64,000 nt of DNA from Shimia isoporae (GCF_004346865.1 NZ_SMGR01000001.1:868001-932000), one strand, 5' to 3'. Shown: positions 47,111-57,741, counted from the first letter of the stretch. Numbers and translations are program-made. Notes: a model not told the origin generated them from the sequence alone.

Positions 47111-47138
47111 AATTTTTTAAATGACCATTTAAAAATTT
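47111..47138. promoter_or_regulatory. BetI operator
   Basis: Near-perfect 28-bp palindrome: arms TTTTTAAATG (47114-47123) and CATTTAAAAA (47126-47135) around AC, extended by AA/TT beyond a single mismatch. It lies in the betI-betB divergent region and is AT-rich like known BetI sites. Confidence 0.8.
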
Positions 47139-47222
47139 GTTGGCCAATGCTACGGTTTGGATCGCCGGAGAGATTCCGGTGAATTGGGGTGCCTGAGAAA
47201 GGCCATTTGCAAGGAGCGCGCG

Positions 47223-48674
47223 ATGCAGCTGCAACCGACTGCGAGCCATTTTATTGGCGGCGAATACGTTGAGGATAAAACCGGCACACCGATTGAAATT
47301 GTCTATCCGGCGACCGGCGAAGTGATTGGTACTGTCTATGCCGCCACCACTGACATTATCGAGCGTGCGCTGGAAAGTGCGAAGGCTGGTCAAAAGATCT
47401 GGGCCGCGATGTCCGGCCGCGAACGGGGGCGTATTATGACACGCGCCGCGGCGATGATCATGGAGCGCAACCACGACCTTTCCGTTCTGGAAACCTATGA
47501 TACTGGTAAGCCCTATCAGGAAACCATCGCGGTGGATGCCACCAGCGGTGCGGACGCGCTGGAGTATTTTGGTGGTCTGGCTGCGACACTGACCGGCGAG
47601 CACATACCGCTGGGCGAAGACTGGGTGTACACGGTGCGTGAACCGTTGGGGGTTTGTGTCGGTATTGGTGCCTGGAATTATCCGACGCAGATTGCGTGCT
47701 GGAAAGGGGCCCCCGCACTGGCTTGCGGAAACGCAATGGTGTTCAAACCCTCGGAAACCACACCGATGTGCGCTCTGAAAGTGGCCGAAATCCTGCATGA
47801 GGCTGGCCTTCCTGCAGGTGTCTATAACGTTGTACAGGGGATGGGAGAGGTTGGAGCTGCGCTGGTCAATGATCCGCGCGTAGACAAAGTGTCTCTGACC
47901 GGGTCTGTACCAACGGGCAAGAAGGTCTATTCCGCCGCGGCCAGCCACATGAAGCACGTGACGATGGAATTGGGCGGCAAGTCACCATTGATCATCTTTG
48001 ATGATGCGGATGTCGAGAACGCCGTGGGCGGAGCCATTTTGGGAAATTTTTACAGCTCTGGACAGGTGTGCAGCAACGGAACACGGGTTTTTGTTCAAAA
48101 GGGGATCAAGGAGGCCTTCCTTGCGCGACTTTCAGAGCGGCTTGAGGGCGCCGTGATCGGCGATCCGTTGGACGAAGCCACATCATTTGGACCGATGGTC
48201 AGTGAACGACAAATGGAGATAGTTCTTGGGTATATGGCCAAGGGCTCCGAAGAAGGCGCGCGACTGGTCTGCGGCGGAAACCGGTTGGATCGCGAGGGTT
48301 TCTATCTCGAACCCACAGTTTTTGCGGACGTGACCGATGGCATGACCATCGCGCGTGAGGAAATTTTCGGGCCGGTAATGTCGGTGCTCGATTTCGAAAC
48401 TGAGGAAGAAGTCATCGAGCGGGCCAACGCCACGGAGTTCGGTCTTTCGGCGGGTGTCTTTACGTCTGATTTGAGCCGTGGCCACCGAGTGATCGGAAAA
48501 TTGGAAGCGGGCAGCTGCTTCATCAACTCCTACAACGACGCGCCCGTGGAAGCACCGTTTGGCGGGGTGAAAAACAGTGGCGTCGGACGCGAGAACTCCA
48601 AGGAAGCGATCAACCACTACAGTCAGGTCAAAAGTGTCTACGTGCGCATGGGCGATGTCGAGGCTCCGTTTTGA
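47223..48674 (+). CDS. betB: betaine-aldehyde dehydrogenase
   Basis: 483-residue NAD(P)-dependent aldehyde dehydrogenase that makes glycine betaine from betaine aldehyde. Catalytic motifs [12 protein letters not shown] and the nucleophile Cys in [11 protein letters not shown] are present, as is [16 protein letters not shown] precedes ATG 47223. Followed by a terminator-like hairpin and betA. Confidence 0.97.
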   Translation: MQLQPTASHFIGGEYVEDKTGTPIEIVYPATGEVIGTVYAATTDIIERALESAKAGQKIWAAMSGRERGRIMTRAAAMIMERNHDLSVLETYDTGKPYQETIAVDATSGADALEYFGGLAATLTGEHIPLGEDWVYTVREPLGVCVGIGAWNYPTQIACWKGAPALACGNAMVFKPSETTPMCALKVAEILHEAGLPAGVYNVVQGMGEVGAALVNDPRVDKVSLTGSVPTGKKVYSAAASHMKHVTMELGGKSPLIIFDDADVENAVGGAILGNFYSSGQVCSNGTRVFVQKGIKEAFLARLSERLEGAVIGDPLDEATSFGPMVSERQMEIVLGYMAKGSEEGARLVCGGNRLDREGFYLEPTVFADVTDGMTIAREEIFGPVMSVLDFETEEEVIERANATEFGLSAGVFTSDLSRGHRVIGKLEAGSCFINSYNDAPVEAPFGGVKNSGVGRENSKEAINHYSQVKSVYVRMGDVEAPF

Positions 48675-48682
48675 TGCGGTCC

Positions 48683-48715
48683 GGCCTTTCCCCTTTTGTC
48701 CAAAGGCCAGTTTTT
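48683..48715 (+). terminator. terminator-like hairpin between betB and betA
   Basis: GGCCTTT (48683-48689) pairs with AAAGGCC (48702-48708), 12-base loop, then AG and TTTTT. It may lower betA expression relative to betB or act as a leaky terminator. Confidence 0.55.
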
Positions 48716-48738
48716 CAGAACATTAGAGGGTACGTCTG

Positions 48739-50394
48739 ATGCAGGCGGATTATGTGATCGTTGGAGCAGGCAGCGCAGGTTGCGCCATGGCGTACCGGTT
48801 GAGCGAAGCTGGCAAGTCGGTTCTTGTCATTGAGCATGGCGGTACGGACGCCGGGCCATTGATCCAGATGCCGGCGGCTCTGAGCTATCCGATGAACATG
48901 CGGACCTATGACTGGGGATATCTTAGTGCGCCGGAACCTGGTCTGGGCGGGCGCCAGTTGGTGTGTCCCCGTGGCAAGGTGGTCGGCGGCTCAAGCTCGA
49001 TCAACGGCATGGTCTATGTGCGTGGACATGCGGGCGATTATGAACACTGGGCTGAAAGCGGTGCGACCGGCTGGAATTATGCGGACGTGCTGCCGTATTT
49101 TAAGCGTATGGAGCACTGGCATGAAAGCGGGCAGGGCGGTGACCCGGAATGGCGCGGTAAGGATGGCCCTCTTCACGTCAGTCGCGGACCGCGTGACAAT
49201 CCTTTGCATGCGGCCTTTGTCAACGCGGGGCGTCAGGCCGGTTATCCTGTGACACAGGATTACAACGGGCATCAGCAGGAAGGCTTCGGCCCGATGGATA
49301 TGACCGTTTACAAGGGGCGGCGTTGGTCGGCTGCGAACGCTTATCTCAAGCCTGCCCTGAAACGTGAGAATTGTGATTTGGTCCGTGGCCTTGCAAGGCG
49401 TGTGGTCATGGAAAATGGCAGAGCGGTCGGTGTCGAAATTGAGCGCGGTGGACAGGTGCAAGTTGTGCGCGCCAACGCCGAGGTCATTCTTGCTGCAAGC
49501 TCGATCAACTCACCCAAGCTCTTGATGCTTTCGGGCATCGGGCCGGCTGAGCACCTTGCTGAGCACGGCATTGACGTTGTTGCGGATCGGGCGGGCGTCG
49601 GTCAAAACCTGCAGGATCACCTTGAAGTATACATGCAGATGGCCTGCACGCAGCCCATCACATTGTATAAATATTTCAACCTGTTGGGCAAAGCGATGGT
49701 CGGGGCAAAGTGGCTCTTTGCCAAGAAGGGTCTCGGCGCGTCCAACCAGTTTGAGAGTGCTGGTTTCATTCGATCACGCGCCGGGATCAAATACCCGGAC
49801 ATCCAATACCACTTCCTGCCGATTGCGGTGCGGTACGACGGGCAGGCGCCTGCTGAAGGGCACGGCTTTCAGGCGCATGTGGGGCCAATGCGCTCGCCTT
49901 CGCGAGGCGCGGTGACGCTGAATTCAAGCGACCCGAAAGAGGCGCCGCACATCTTTTTCAACTACATGTCGACCGAACAGGACTGGATTGATTTCCGAGC
50001 GTGCCTGAGGTTGACGCGGGAGATTTTCGCACAGGACGCGATGAAGCCGTATCTCAAGCACGAAATACAGCCGGGTGATGCGCTGCAGAGCGACGATGAG
50101 CTCGATGGTTTCATTCGACAGCACGCCGAAAGCGCCTATCACCCTTGCGGGACCTGCAAAATGGGTGCAGTCGATGATCCGACAGCAGTTGTCGATCCGG
50201 AGTGTCGTGTGATTGGCGTCGAGGGTCTTCGGGTCGCGGACAGTTCGATTTTCCCGCGGATCACAAACGGAAACTTGAACGGGCCTTCGATTATGACCGG
50301 AGAGAAAGCTTCCGACCACATTTTGGGCCGGAGGCTTCCGTCGTCAAACGCGGAACCTTGGTTCCATCCTCAGTGGGAAACCCAGCAGCGTTAA
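48739..50394 (+). CDS. betA: choline dehydrogenase
   Basis: 551-residue membrane-associated GMC flavoprotein oxidising choline to betaine aldehyde. FAD-binding [21 protein letters not shown] at the start, GMC signature [18 protein letters not shown], and the C-terminal active-site region [13 protein letters not shown] are intact. SD AGAGGG. It ends with a 4-bp overlap with the convergent lipoprotein gene. No betC or choline transporter is in the window. Confidence 0.97.
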   Translation: MQADYVIVGAGSAGCAMAYRLSEAGKSVLVIEHGGTDAGPLIQMPAALSYPMNMRTYDWGYLSAPEPGLGGRQLVCPRGKVVGGSSSINGMVYVRGHAGDYEHWAESGATGWNYADVLPYFKRMEHWHESGQGGDPEWRGKDGPLHVSRGPRDNPLHAAFVNAGRQAGYPVTQDYNGHQQEGFGPMDMTVYKGRRWSAANAYLKPALKRENCDLVRGLARRVVMENGRAVGVEIERGGQVQVVRANAEVILAASSINSPKLLMLSGIGPAEHLAEHGIDVVADRAGVGQNLQDHLEVYMQMACTQPITLYKYFNLLGKAMVGAKWLFAKKGLGASNQFESAGFIRSRAGIKYPDIQYHFLPIAVRYDGQAPAEGHGFQAHVGPMRSPSRGAVTLNSSDPKEAPHIFFNYMSTEQDWIDFRACLRLTREIFAQDAMKPYLKHEIQPGDALQSDDELDGFIRQHAESAYHPCGTCKMGAVDDPTAVVDPECRVIGVEGLRVADSSIFPRITNGNLNGPSIMTGEKASDHILGRRLPSSNAEPWFHPQWETQQR

Positions 50395-51176
50395 CCATCG
50401 CGGCGGGACGTGGATCGGAATAGGTCGGGGAGGTCCTTGACCTCGACAAAGTGGTCCACGGCAAAACTCGGGTTCTGCCCGCCGCTGGTGTCGCTCCAGA
50501 CCGGTTTCAGGACATACACATCAAAGGCGACTTCTGTGTCGGTGCCTTGGATCGCGTTTAGGCCTTTGCCCTGAAGGCGCACGTTTACATCCGCACCTTT
50601 GATAATCACCGAGAACCCGCCACCAACTTCGGCCTCTCCATCGACAAGAAGCTTGATGCCGTCACCGTAGGTCACCTTGCGCACAAGCACGTAATATTGC
50701 TCGGGGTCGTTCACCGCGTTGCGGAAACCCCATTCATCCAAAAGTCCGCCGCCCTCGCGGATGTCGTCCCCCAAATATCCAGTGATGCGCGTGATCGTGT
50801 TGTCGTAAACGACCGAGTTCGGATAGGAAATTTCAAAGGCTGAGCGGCTGGCGATCATCGCGTCTGCCTTGGCCTTCAGACCCGCTTTCTGGACACCTGC
50901 GCCGAAGTCGGCCCCACTTGTGTAATCTGCTACCTGTCGCGTTTTGTCCCGCGGGTTGGGCGGAGCGTCAAAACCAGGGATGTCGGAGAGATGAACCATG
51001 CGCTTTTCGCCCTTGTCCCAAAGGAAAAAGCTTCCTGCCTTGAAGTCGCCGGAGTTGATGTAGCCGTAATTTGTCTTGGCGTAGTCGAGATTCACCGCCA
51101 CCACATCACCGTCACGTAGGCAAGCTGTTAGAAAAAGCGCGGCGGTGAGCATGGTCGCCGGTTTAAGAATGTGCAT
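50391..51176 (-). CDS. hypothetical lipoprotein
   Basis: 261-residue predicted lipoprotein: signal peptide with lipobox LTAC (Cys near residue 19) after a hydrophobic stretch. The mature domain is mixed alpha/beta and has no motif I recognise. ATG 51176 follows GAGGGA; a TTG four codons upstream is rejected. Monocistronic. Confidence 0.75.
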   Translation of the reverse strand: MHILKPATMLTAALFLTACLRDGDVVAVNLDYAKTNYGYINSGDFKAGSFFLWDKGEKRMVHLSDIPGFDAPPNPRDKTRQVADYTSGADFGAGVQKAGLKAKADAMIASRSAFEISYPNSVVYDNTITRITGYLGDDIREGGGLLDEWGFRNAVNDPEQYYVLVRKVTYGDGIKLLVDGEAEVGGGFSVIIKGADVNVRLQGKGLNAIQGTDTEVAFDVYVLKPVWSDTSGGQNPSFAVDHFVEVKDLPDLFRSTSRRDG

Positions 51177-51354
51177 ATCGTCCCTCAAAAAGTTGGTGCT
51201 GAATAGTGTTTGAAAAGTCTTTTGCCGGCGAGGCTACATCACCGCGGGGCGCCCTGTCACGAGATGGTTTTGACGCCTTCTTGATCGGGGTCAAGGTTCT
51301 GGTTCGGCGGTGTTGCTACACTTGTGGTGAACATTGCAAAAGGAGCCGAATGAT

Positions 51355-51594
51355 ATGGCGAACACTCCGCACGAACTGGCAGAGGAATTCCCGGAGTTTG
51401 TAGAAAAAATGAGTTCTTTGAAGGTGACGGACAAGCATTTTGCAAAGCTTGCAAATGACTATCACGACCTGAACCGAAAGGTGCATGCGGCAGAGACCAA
51501 CGTAATGCCACGAGAAGAGTTGGCCGAGATTGATCTTCGCAAGCGGCGTGGGGCGCTGAAGGATGAAATCTACGCCTATCTCAGAGCGAACTGA
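51355..51594 (+). CDS. YdcH/DUF465 family protein
   Basis: 79-residue helical protein of the YdcH (DUF465) type: HELAEEFPEFVEKMSSLKVTDKHFAKLANDYHDLNRKVHAAE is the family signature and the C-terminus ends LRKRRGALKDEIYAYL. SD AGGAG. Its end overlaps the convergent hydrolase gene by 19 bp. Function unknown. Confidence 0.9.
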   Translation: MANTPHELAEEFPEFVEKMSSLKVTDKHFAKLANDYHDLNRKVHAAETNVMPREELAEIDLRKRRGALKDEIYAYLRAN

Positions 51595-52415
51595 TCAATA
51601 AACCTGTAGAGTTCCGGCAGCACATCGGAACGCCAAAGATCATTGTGGCCTGCGCCTTTTACGGCAAGAAACTCTTTGGATTTTGATGGGGCGGCAGCGT
51701 AGATCTGCCGCCCCATTTCTATGGGGATCAGCGTATCGTTGGTGCCATGGAAGATGAACAGCGGAACAGAGATGGATTGCGCTGCGGTCAGGCTGTCCCA
51801 TTGATTTTGCAGGTTTTTCGCAAGTTCTCCCGTGCCGGGGTAGTGGTAGTCCGCCATGGCCGGGATGGACGCGAAAGGGGCTTCGAGAATGAGGGCCGCG
51901 GCGGGGCCTGCGCCTTTGACCGTGTCGGAGGCCACGGAGGCGTTGAGGTGAATGGCAACTGCAGTACCAAGGCTTTCTCCATAGAGGATGGTCGGAGATG
52001 ACGATGGAAAAAGAGTGGTTTTTTCCAACCAGAGGTGGGCGGCAGCCGCCTTCAAGGTGTCTTCTGACGGCGTCCCCGTGCTGCCGCTGCTGCCGGGATA
52101 GGCCAAAGCGATCAGCCCATAGCCGCGGTCCATGAAGCGGCGAAATCGGCCCGCGCGGTTGGCAAGATTGCCGGCGTTTCCATGCAGGTAAAAGATCACG
52201 GGCTTGCCTTTGGCAGGCGGTGCAGTCCAGACAATAGTGCTGTTTTCTCCAACCTCGACGATGTCTTCAGTGACTTGCGGCAAACCTGCCTCGGCGGGGC
52301 TCACATGCGTGGCGTCAAAAGGGTAGATGATCATGCGCTCGGCGGGGCCTGCGAGCGTCACGGCCGCGAAGGCCAGCATGATGCAGAGCGACAGGAGCCG
52401 GAATGCGAGGCGCAT
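51576..52415 (-). CDS. exported alpha/beta hydrolase
   Basis: 279-residue alpha/beta-hydrolase of the BEM46/ABHD13-like group with an N-terminal signal or anchor (LLSLCIMLAFAAVTLAG). YLHGNAGN oxyanion region, nucleophile Ser in YGESLGTA, Asp in HGTNDTLIP and His in GAGHNDL make a complete triad. The start overlaps the pccR stop (TGATG), so the two are co-translated. Substrate unknown. Confidence 0.9.
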   Translation of the reverse strand: MRLAFRLLSLCIMLAFAAVTLAGPAERMIIYPFDATHVSPAEAGLPQVTEDIVEVGENSTIVWTAPPAKGKPVIFYLHGNAGNLANRAGRFRRFMDRGYGLIALAYPGSSGSTGTPSEDTLKAAAAHLWLEKTTLFPSSSPTILYGESLGTAVAIHLNASVASDTVKGAGPAAALILEAPFASIPAMADYHYPGTGELAKNLQNQWDSLTAAQSISVPLFIFHGTNDTLIPIEMGRQIYAAAPSKSKEFLAVKGAGHNDLWRSDVLPELYRFIDQFALR

Positions 52416-53815
52416 CAGCCGACCTCGTATGGCAGCACGCCGCGGGCGTTTTCGTTGATCGTCAGGCGGCGTTCCAGTGGCGGTACAGAGCGCTGGTGGC
52501 AGTCGGTGCGTTCGCAGATGCGGCAGGATATGCCGATTGGCTCAAAGGCTTGTGGATTATCCAGTTCCATATGATCGGCGTAGACCAGCGCGTCGGCGTG
52601 GCGAATTTCGCAGCCCAAGGCGATGGCGTAGCGACGGACGGGCGCGCCGAAGTGTCCTCCGGACTTGGAGACGTCACGGGCAAGAGAAATGTAGCGCACT
52701 CCGTCGGGCGTTTCGGCGAGTTGGCGCAGGAAATGGCCTGGCGTTTCAAAGGCGCGGTGCACGTTCCAGAGCGGACAGGCCCCCCCGAAGCGGGCGAATT
52801 GCAGGCGGGTTGCTGAGTGGCGTTTGGTGATGGTGCCGGCCTGATCGACTCGCACAAAAAAGAAGGGAATACCTTTGTTTCCAGGGCGTTGCAGGGTGGA
52901 AAGCCTGTGCGCCACCTGTTCGATCGAGGCGCCGAAGCGGTTTGCAAGGAGTTCCAGGTCATGGCGTGTGTCATGTGCCGTCGAGAGGAACTCGCCGTAA
53001 GGCATGAGGGCTGCGCCCGCGAAATAGTTGGCAAGGCCAATTTTTGCGATGGAGCGGGCGGCATCGGTCTGGAAGCGGGCAAAGTCCAGAGTGGCTTCGA
53101 GCAGTTTGTCGCTTTGCAGGAGAGCCACTTGAAGCAGCAACTGGAAGGTTTGCGTTTCCGGTTGGGCGTAACGGGAAATCTGAAGGGTCTGTCCTTTGGC
53201 GTCAAAATCGCGCAGCGAGTCGATGTCCGTGAAAGCGACGGTGATACCGCGAGTCTGTAGCGCGACAATGGCGGCGGCGCGAATGCCACCTTTTTCAGCG
53301 GCAGAACTGGCGAAGTGCTCGGCAGCTCGGTCAACGGCGTCTATGTAGTTGTCGCAATAGTGGAAAAAGTCTCGCACCTCGTCCCATGGGCTGGCCTGCG
53401 CCTGTCCGTCGGTGCGCCCCAATGCCTCGTCCAGAGAGGCGAGACGTTCGTGCGTCTGGCGATAGGCACGGTGTAGCTCTAGGAAGGCGCGGGCCAGTGC
53501 AGGCGCGTTGGATGCCGTCAGTCGCAAGTCGGCAAGCGGCACGGAAACGTCAGTCAGAACGGGGTCCGCAAGGGCTTCGCGCATGTCGCTTACAAGGCGT
53601 TCGCTGTCGCCGGCGGAAAGCTCGGTGACGTCTAGCCCGAATTCCTGAGCGAGCGAGAGCACGACCGTTGTTGAAACCGGACGGTTGTTGTTTTCCATCT
53701 GGTTCAAATAGGGCAGCGAAACCCCGAGTTTCTGGGCAAAGTCCTTTTGTGTGAGATCAAGCCGTGTGCGGATTTCACGGAGTTTTGCGCCTGCGTAGAG
53801 CTTTTGCGTGGGCAT
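52415..53815 (-). CDS. pccR: short-chain fatty acyl-CoA regulator, PccR/ScfR type
   Basis: 466-residue XRE-type regulator. N-terminal helix-turn-helix (LREIRTRLDLTQKDFAQKLGVSLPYLNQMENN), a long central helical domain, and the C-terminal DUF2083 region with conserved Cys431, Cys434 and Cys439 (SCRICERTDC). In Rhodobacter sphaeroides PccR activates propionyl-CoA carboxylase expression and senses short-chain acyl-CoA; the position next to pccB supports the same role here. ATG 53815 chosen by family length. Confidence 0.88.
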   Translation of the reverse strand: MPTQKLYAGAKLREIRTRLDLTQKDFAQKLGVSLPYLNQMENNNRPVSTTVVLSLAQEFGLDVTELSAGDSERLVSDMREALADPVLTDVSVPLADLRLTASNAPALARAFLELHRAYRQTHERLASLDEALGRTDGQAQASPWDEVRDFFHYCDNYIDAVDRAAEHFASSAAEKGGIRAAAIVALQTRGITVAFTDIDSLRDFDAKGQTLQISRYAQPETQTFQLLLQVALLQSDKLLEATLDFARFQTDAARSIAKIGLANYFAGAALMPYGEFLSTAHDTRHDLELLANRFGASIEQVAHRLSTLQRPGNKGIPFFFVRVDQAGTITKRHSATRLQFARFGGACPLWNVHRAFETPGHFLRQLAETPDGVRYISLARDVSKSGGHFGAPVRRYAIALGCEIRHADALVYADHMELDNPQAFEPIGISCRICERTDCHQRSVPPLERRLTINENARGVLPYEVG

Positions 53816-53837
53816 GTGAGTCTCCCGATTGCATATC

Positions 53838-53858
53838 TGCAAAGATAACTTTGCAAAG
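53838..53858. promoter_or_regulatory. candidate PccR box upstream of pccR
   Basis: Inverted repeat TGCAAAG-ATAA-CTTTGCA (53838-53855), the right half being part of the palindrome CTTTGCAAAG. It lies about 23 bp upstream of the pccR start and resembles the TTTGCAAA-type motif reported for PccR (from memory). Suited to autoregulation. Confidence 0.6.
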
Positions 53859-54003
53859 TCTCTTGCGCCAGACGTTCCTTAAGCCTGCGGCGAATGGTCG
53901 TTTATGCCTTTGGTTACGCTGGCGAACTGCTGTCGGCATCGCGTCTGCATCGAGTCGGTATCGCGGCTGTGTAAATTTCGGTTTGCCCGTCGGGACTTCC
54001 TTT

Positions 54004-55218
54004 TCAGAGGCCGAGACTTTTTTCTCGCCAGATCACGAGCAAGATGGAGGTCAGCCCGGCGATGCTTGTCGCCACCATCAGAACCAGAAGCGGCAATGCG
54101 CCGGTCTCGACGCTGAGCAGGGCACCAGCCAGTGCTGACAGCGCAGCGCCGCCGCCGATCATGATCGCGCCTGTGAGGCCAGAAGCAGTGCCAGCGAGGT
54201 GAGGTCGGACAGACAGGGCGCCGGCGGTGGCATTGGGAATGGCGAGGCCGTTGCCGATCCCTACGAGGGTCATATAACCGAAGAAAACTTCGGCTGACCC
54301 ATGCCCGGACAGGAAGATGCTTAGCGAAATGGTGACACCGATGCCGCAGATGGCGCAGCCCGCGAGCACCATGCGGTTGATGCCGAAGCGCGCTGAGTAT
54401 CGCCCGGAGAGGAAGTTCCCGACAAAGTATCCCACAGCAGGTGCACCGAAGAAGATGCCCATTTGCGCGCTGGTCATTCCGAAGAGTTCCGTGGCCACAA
54501 ATGGGGCGCCGCCGAGATAGGCGAAGAACGCCCCCGAAGTGAACCCGTTGGCGAGGCTGTATCCCCAGAAGCGCGGGCTGAGCAGGAGTTCGGGATATTC
54601 GCGGAATTGTTGAGCGAGCGTAAGACCGGAGCTGGATTTGGTTTCACCAAGGTCGCGCCATGTAAGCCAGAAGATGGCAAGGCCGACGAGGAACAACATC
54701 CAGAAGGAGGCCTGCCAGCCGAAGTACTGGTCAAGGACGCCGCCTAGGGCCGGGCCGAGCATTGGCACGACGGTCATGCCCATGGTGACATAGCCAATCA
54801 TGCTGGCGGCCTGGTCGGCCGGTACCATATCGCGGACTACGGCGCGCGACAGAACCATCGCCACCACAACGGCGGCTTGCAGCATTCGGAATGTGAGGAA
54901 GATGGCGGCAGTGGGCGCATAGATGCAGCCGAGCGTTGCCAAAAGGAAAATCACCAGCCCCCAGAGAATGACCGGGCGGCGTCCGAGTTTGTCCGATATT
55001 GGGCCGACCACAATCTGAAGGACTGCGTTCACACCAAGATAGACCGCAATCGACAGCTGCATGATGCCGTAGTCCGTGTTGAAATACGCGGTCATCGACG
55101 GAAGGCTTGGCAGGAAGATGTTCATGCAAAGCGCCGAAACACCCGCCAGCAGGATCAGCGTGGCGATGTTGGGCGGGGACGACCGGTCCAGAAATTTGGC
55201 AGGTGAATGATCGTTCAT
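54004..55218 (-). CDS. Bcr/CflA-family MFS efflux pump
   Basis: 404-residue 12-TM major facilitator of the Bcr/CflA drug-resistance subgroup: LILLAGVSALCMNIFLPSLPSMTAYF at the start, LGVNAVLQIVVGPISDKLGRRPVIL with the inter-helix signature, and RAVVRDMVPADQAASMIGY. Divergent from pccB and upstream of pccR on the same strand, so it might share the regulation. Exported compound unknown. Confidence 0.92.
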   Translation of the reverse strand: MNDHSPAKFLDRSSPPNIATLILLAGVSALCMNIFLPSLPSMTAYFNTDYGIMQLSIAVYLGVNAVLQIVVGPISDKLGRRPVILWGLVIFLLATLGCIYAPTAAIFLTFRMLQAAVVVAMVLSRAVVRDMVPADQAASMIGYVTMGMTVVPMLGPALGGVLDQYFGWQASFWMLFLVGLAIFWLTWRDLGETKSSSGLTLAQQFREYPELLLSPRFWGYSLANGFTSGAFFAYLGGAPFVATELFGMTSAQMGIFFGAPAVGYFVGNFLSGRYSARFGINRMVLAGCAICGIGVTISLSIFLSGHGSAEVFFGYMTLVGIGNGLAIPNATAGALSVRPHLAGTASGLTGAIMIGGGAALSALAGALLSVETGALPLLVLMVATSIAGLTSILLVIWREKSLGL

Positions 55219-55277
55219 ATCGTTAGAGGTAGGCGCGCGCGCAAGAAATGTCCATGGGGTCGTTAAACTGTAAAATA

Positions 55278-55346
55278 TTTGCTAATTTGCAATTTACTCA
55301 TCGTGAGTGCTGTTGGTTTTGCAAATTTGCGGGAAAATCCTTTTGC
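55278..55346. promoter_or_regulatory. cluster of TTTGC half-sites upstream of pccB (candidate PccR sites)
   Basis: TTTGC occurs at 55278, 55286, 55318, 55326 and 55342, in the pairs TTTGC-TAA-TTTGC and TTTGC-AAA-TTTGC. All spacings are multiples of eight bases. The cluster lies 50-118 bp before the pccB start, in the divergent gap with the MFS gene. Confidence 0.6.
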
Positions 55347-55395
55347 ACTGCAGCATGGGCGACTATGGTCTGCCTCAAATTACAGGGGTCCTGCT

Positions 55396-56928
55396 ATGAA
55401 AGATATCCTCCAACAACTCGAAGAACGCCGTGAAATCGCCCGATTGGGGGGCGGTCAGCGTCGCATTGACAGCCAACACGCCAAAGGCAAGCTGACGGCG
55501 CGTGAGCGCATCGAACTCCTGCTCGATGAAGGCAGTTTTGAAGAGTTCGACATGTTCAAGACGCACCGTTGCACCGAATTTGGCATGGAAAATCAAAAGC
55601 CTGCGGGCGATGGTGTGATCACTGGCTGGGGCACGATCAATGGGCGAATGGTCTATGTGTTCTCGCAGGATTTCACGGTTTTTGGCGGTTCCCTTTCGGA
55701 AACTCATGCGCAGAAGATTTGTAAAATTCAGGATATGGCAGTTCAAAACGGTGCGCCGATTATCGGCCTGAACGACTCGGGTGGTGCGCGCATTCAGGAA
55801 GGTGTCGACTCACTTGCAGGATATGCTGAGGTGTTCCAGCGCAATATCATGGCTTCCGGTGTTGTGCCCCAGATTTCGGTGATCATGGGTCCGTGTGCGG
55901 GTGGTGCGGTGTATTCGCCGGCCATGACCGACTTTATCTTTATGGTCAAAGACACATCCTATATGTTCGTGACCGGCCCAGATGTCGTGAAAACCGTCAC
56001 CAATGAAGTCGTGACTGCCGAAGAATTGGGTGGTGCCTCGACGCACACCAAGAAATCTTCTGTGGCGGATGGCGCGTTTGAAAATGACGTGGAAGCGATG
56101 GCCGAAGTTCGCCGTCTTGTTGATTTCTTGCCTCTCAACAACCGTGAGAAACCGCCCGTACGTCCATTCTTTGACGAACCGGGTCGGGTCGAGAAGAGCC
56201 TCGATACGCTTGTGCCGGAAAACCCGAACACGCCGTACGACATGAAGGAACTCATTCACAAGGTCGCGGATGAGGGAGATTTCTATGAAATTCAGGAAGA
56301 TTACGCCAAGAACATTCTGACCGGCTTTATCCGTCTGGAAGGGCAGACCGTCGGAGTCGTTGCCAACCAGCCGATGGTATTGGCAGGCTGTCTGGACATC
56401 GACAGTTCACGCAAGGCGGCGCGGTTCGTGCGCTTCTGTGACTGCTTTGAGATCCCGATCCTGACGCTGGTGGATGTGCCGGGCTTCCTGCCAGGGACGT
56501 CGCAGGAATACGGCGGCGTGATCAAGCACGGTGCGAAGCTGTTGTTTGCTTATGGTGAGGCAACGGTGCCGAAGGTGACGGTGATTACGCGGAAAGCTTA
56601 CGGTGGTGCCTATGACGTGATGGCGTCCAAGCACCTGCGCGGCGATTTCAACTATGCCTGGCCGACCGCTGAGATCGCGGTGATGGGTGCGAAGGGCGCA
56701 ACGGAGATTATCCACCGCGCGGATCTTGGCGATCCAGAGAAGATCGCGGCCCATACTCAGGACTATGAAGACCGCTTTGCAACGCCATTCGTGGCGGCTG
56801 AGCGGGGCTTTATCGACGAGGTGATCATGCCACAGAGCACGCGGATGCGCGTCAGCCGCGCGTTTGCGAGCCTTCGCAACAAGAAGCTCGAGAACCCGTG
56901 GAAGAAGCACGACAACATTCCGTTGTAA
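55396..56928 (+). CDS. pccB: propionyl-CoA carboxylase beta (carboxyltransferase) subunit
   Basis: 510-residue carboxyltransferase subunit that moves the carboxyl group from biotin to propionyl-CoA, giving methylmalonyl-CoA. The two crotonase-like halves carry [29 protein letters not shown] and the C-terminal [13 protein letters not shown] and [23 protein letters not shown] text. ATG 55396 gives the family N-terminus ([12 protein letters not shown]); longer upstream frames are rejected. Partner PccA is encoded about 2.7 kb downstream. Confidence 0.97.
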   Translation: MKDILQQLEERREIARLGGGQRRIDSQHAKGKLTARERIELLLDEGSFEEFDMFKTHRCTEFGMENQKPAGDGVITGWGTINGRMVYVFSQDFTVFGGSLSETHAQKICKIQDMAVQNGAPIIGLNDSGGARIQEGVDSLAGYAEVFQRNIMASGVVPQISVIMGPCAGGAVYSPAMTDFIFMVKDTSYMFVTGPDVVKTVTNEVVTAEELGGASTHTKKSSVADGAFENDVEAMAEVRRLVDFLPLNNREKPPVRPFFDEPGRVEKSLDTLVPENPNTPYDMKELIHKVADEGDFYEIQEDYAKNILTGFIRLEGQTVGVVANQPMVLAGCLDIDSSRKAARFVRFCDCFEIPILTLVDVPGFLPGTSQEYGGVIKHGAKLLFAYGEATVPKVTVITRKAYGGAYDVMASKHLRGDFNYAWPTAEIAVMGAKGATEIIHRADLGDPEKIAAHTQDYEDRFATPFVAAERGFIDEVIMPQSTRMRVSRAFASLRNKKLENPWKKHDNIPL

Positions 56929-56989
56929 TCTGATTGCCCGTCGCGCCAGCTGCGGGCCCTGTCTGCCGGATTGACGAGAAAGACAACAA

Positions 56990-57391
56990 ATGACGCAGCT
57001 TTGGAAAAACCAGGCTTTCACCGTGTCCCATGCCGACGATTCCAAATTCGTTGGCAAAGGGTTGCGGGCGTTTTTTGAGTATCGCGATCTCGGTATTCAG
57101 GACGCCACCAAAGGCAAGTTCGGGGCGCATGTCATTCGGGCTGTGCCGGGAATGGAGAGTCCGGCGGCGTGGCACAGCCACGAACTGGATTTCCAGATGG
57201 TCTATGTGACCAAAGGCTGGGTGGTGTTTGAGTATGAGGGGCAGGGCGAGCACGTTCTTCGAGAGGGATCGTGCGTGTTGCAGCCGCCGGGGATCAAACA
57301 CCGCGAGGTGCGCCATTCCGATGATCTGGAACTGATCGAGATCATCAGCCCCGCTGAGTTTGAAACGAAAGACGAGGACGCGCCGGCGTGA
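56990..57391 (+). CDS. cupin-domain protein
   Basis: 133-residue single-cupin protein: HSHELDFQMVYVTKGWVVFEYEGQG and LREGSCVLQPPGIKHREVRHSDDLELIEIISP are the two cupin motifs with the expected His ligands. It follows pccB by 61 bp. Its stop overlaps the GTG start of the next gene. Function unknown; found here within the pcc locus. Confidence 0.85.
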   Translation: MTQLWKNQAFTVSHADDSKFVGKGLRAFFEYRDLGIQDATKGKFGAHVIRAVPGMESPAAWHSHELDFQMVYVTKGWVVFEYEGQGEHVLREGSCVLQPPGIKHREVRHSDDLELIEIISPAEFETKDEDAPA

Positions 57392-57741
57392 CCAAGTCTC
57401 GCTGGCATATCGCGCGCGATGGGGACACGCTGACGCTGAGTCGATTGGCTCGTGCGCGGTTTGATGTGTCCGCGTCCACAGAGTTGCCCGATGGCGGGCG
57501 GTTGGCTGTGGCACAGCAGGTGCGGCAGGACATGTGGCGGGCGTTGCAGACCCTTCGCGGATTTGCGCCGGTGGTGACTGTGTGCCGTCAGGGTGGTGTT
57601 CTGCATGTGACTGCAGGCGGGCAGGTCGACGGGCCAGTGGCAAAGGCGCACGTGCAAGCTGCCATACAGGGCGTTCTGGACGACCCGACACGTCGAGCGC
57701 GCTGGCTGCGTCATGCCAACCGCGGGAGGGCCGCCGCATGA
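57388..57741 (+). CDS. hypothetical protein in pcc locus
   Basis: 117-residue basic protein starting at GTG 57388, whose GTGA overlaps the cupin stop. It has no signal peptide, and no motif I recognise; the middle (MWRALQTLRGFAPVVTV) reads as helix then strand. Its stop overlaps the ATG of the next gene (ATGA 57738-57741), so three genes are coupled. Unknown function. Confidence 0.7.
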   Translation: MTKSRWHIARDGDTLTLSRLARARFDVSASTELPDGGRLAVAQQVRQDMWRALQTLRGFAPVVTVCRQGGVLHVTAGGQVDGPVAKAHVQAAIQGVLDDPTRRARWLRHANRGRAAA

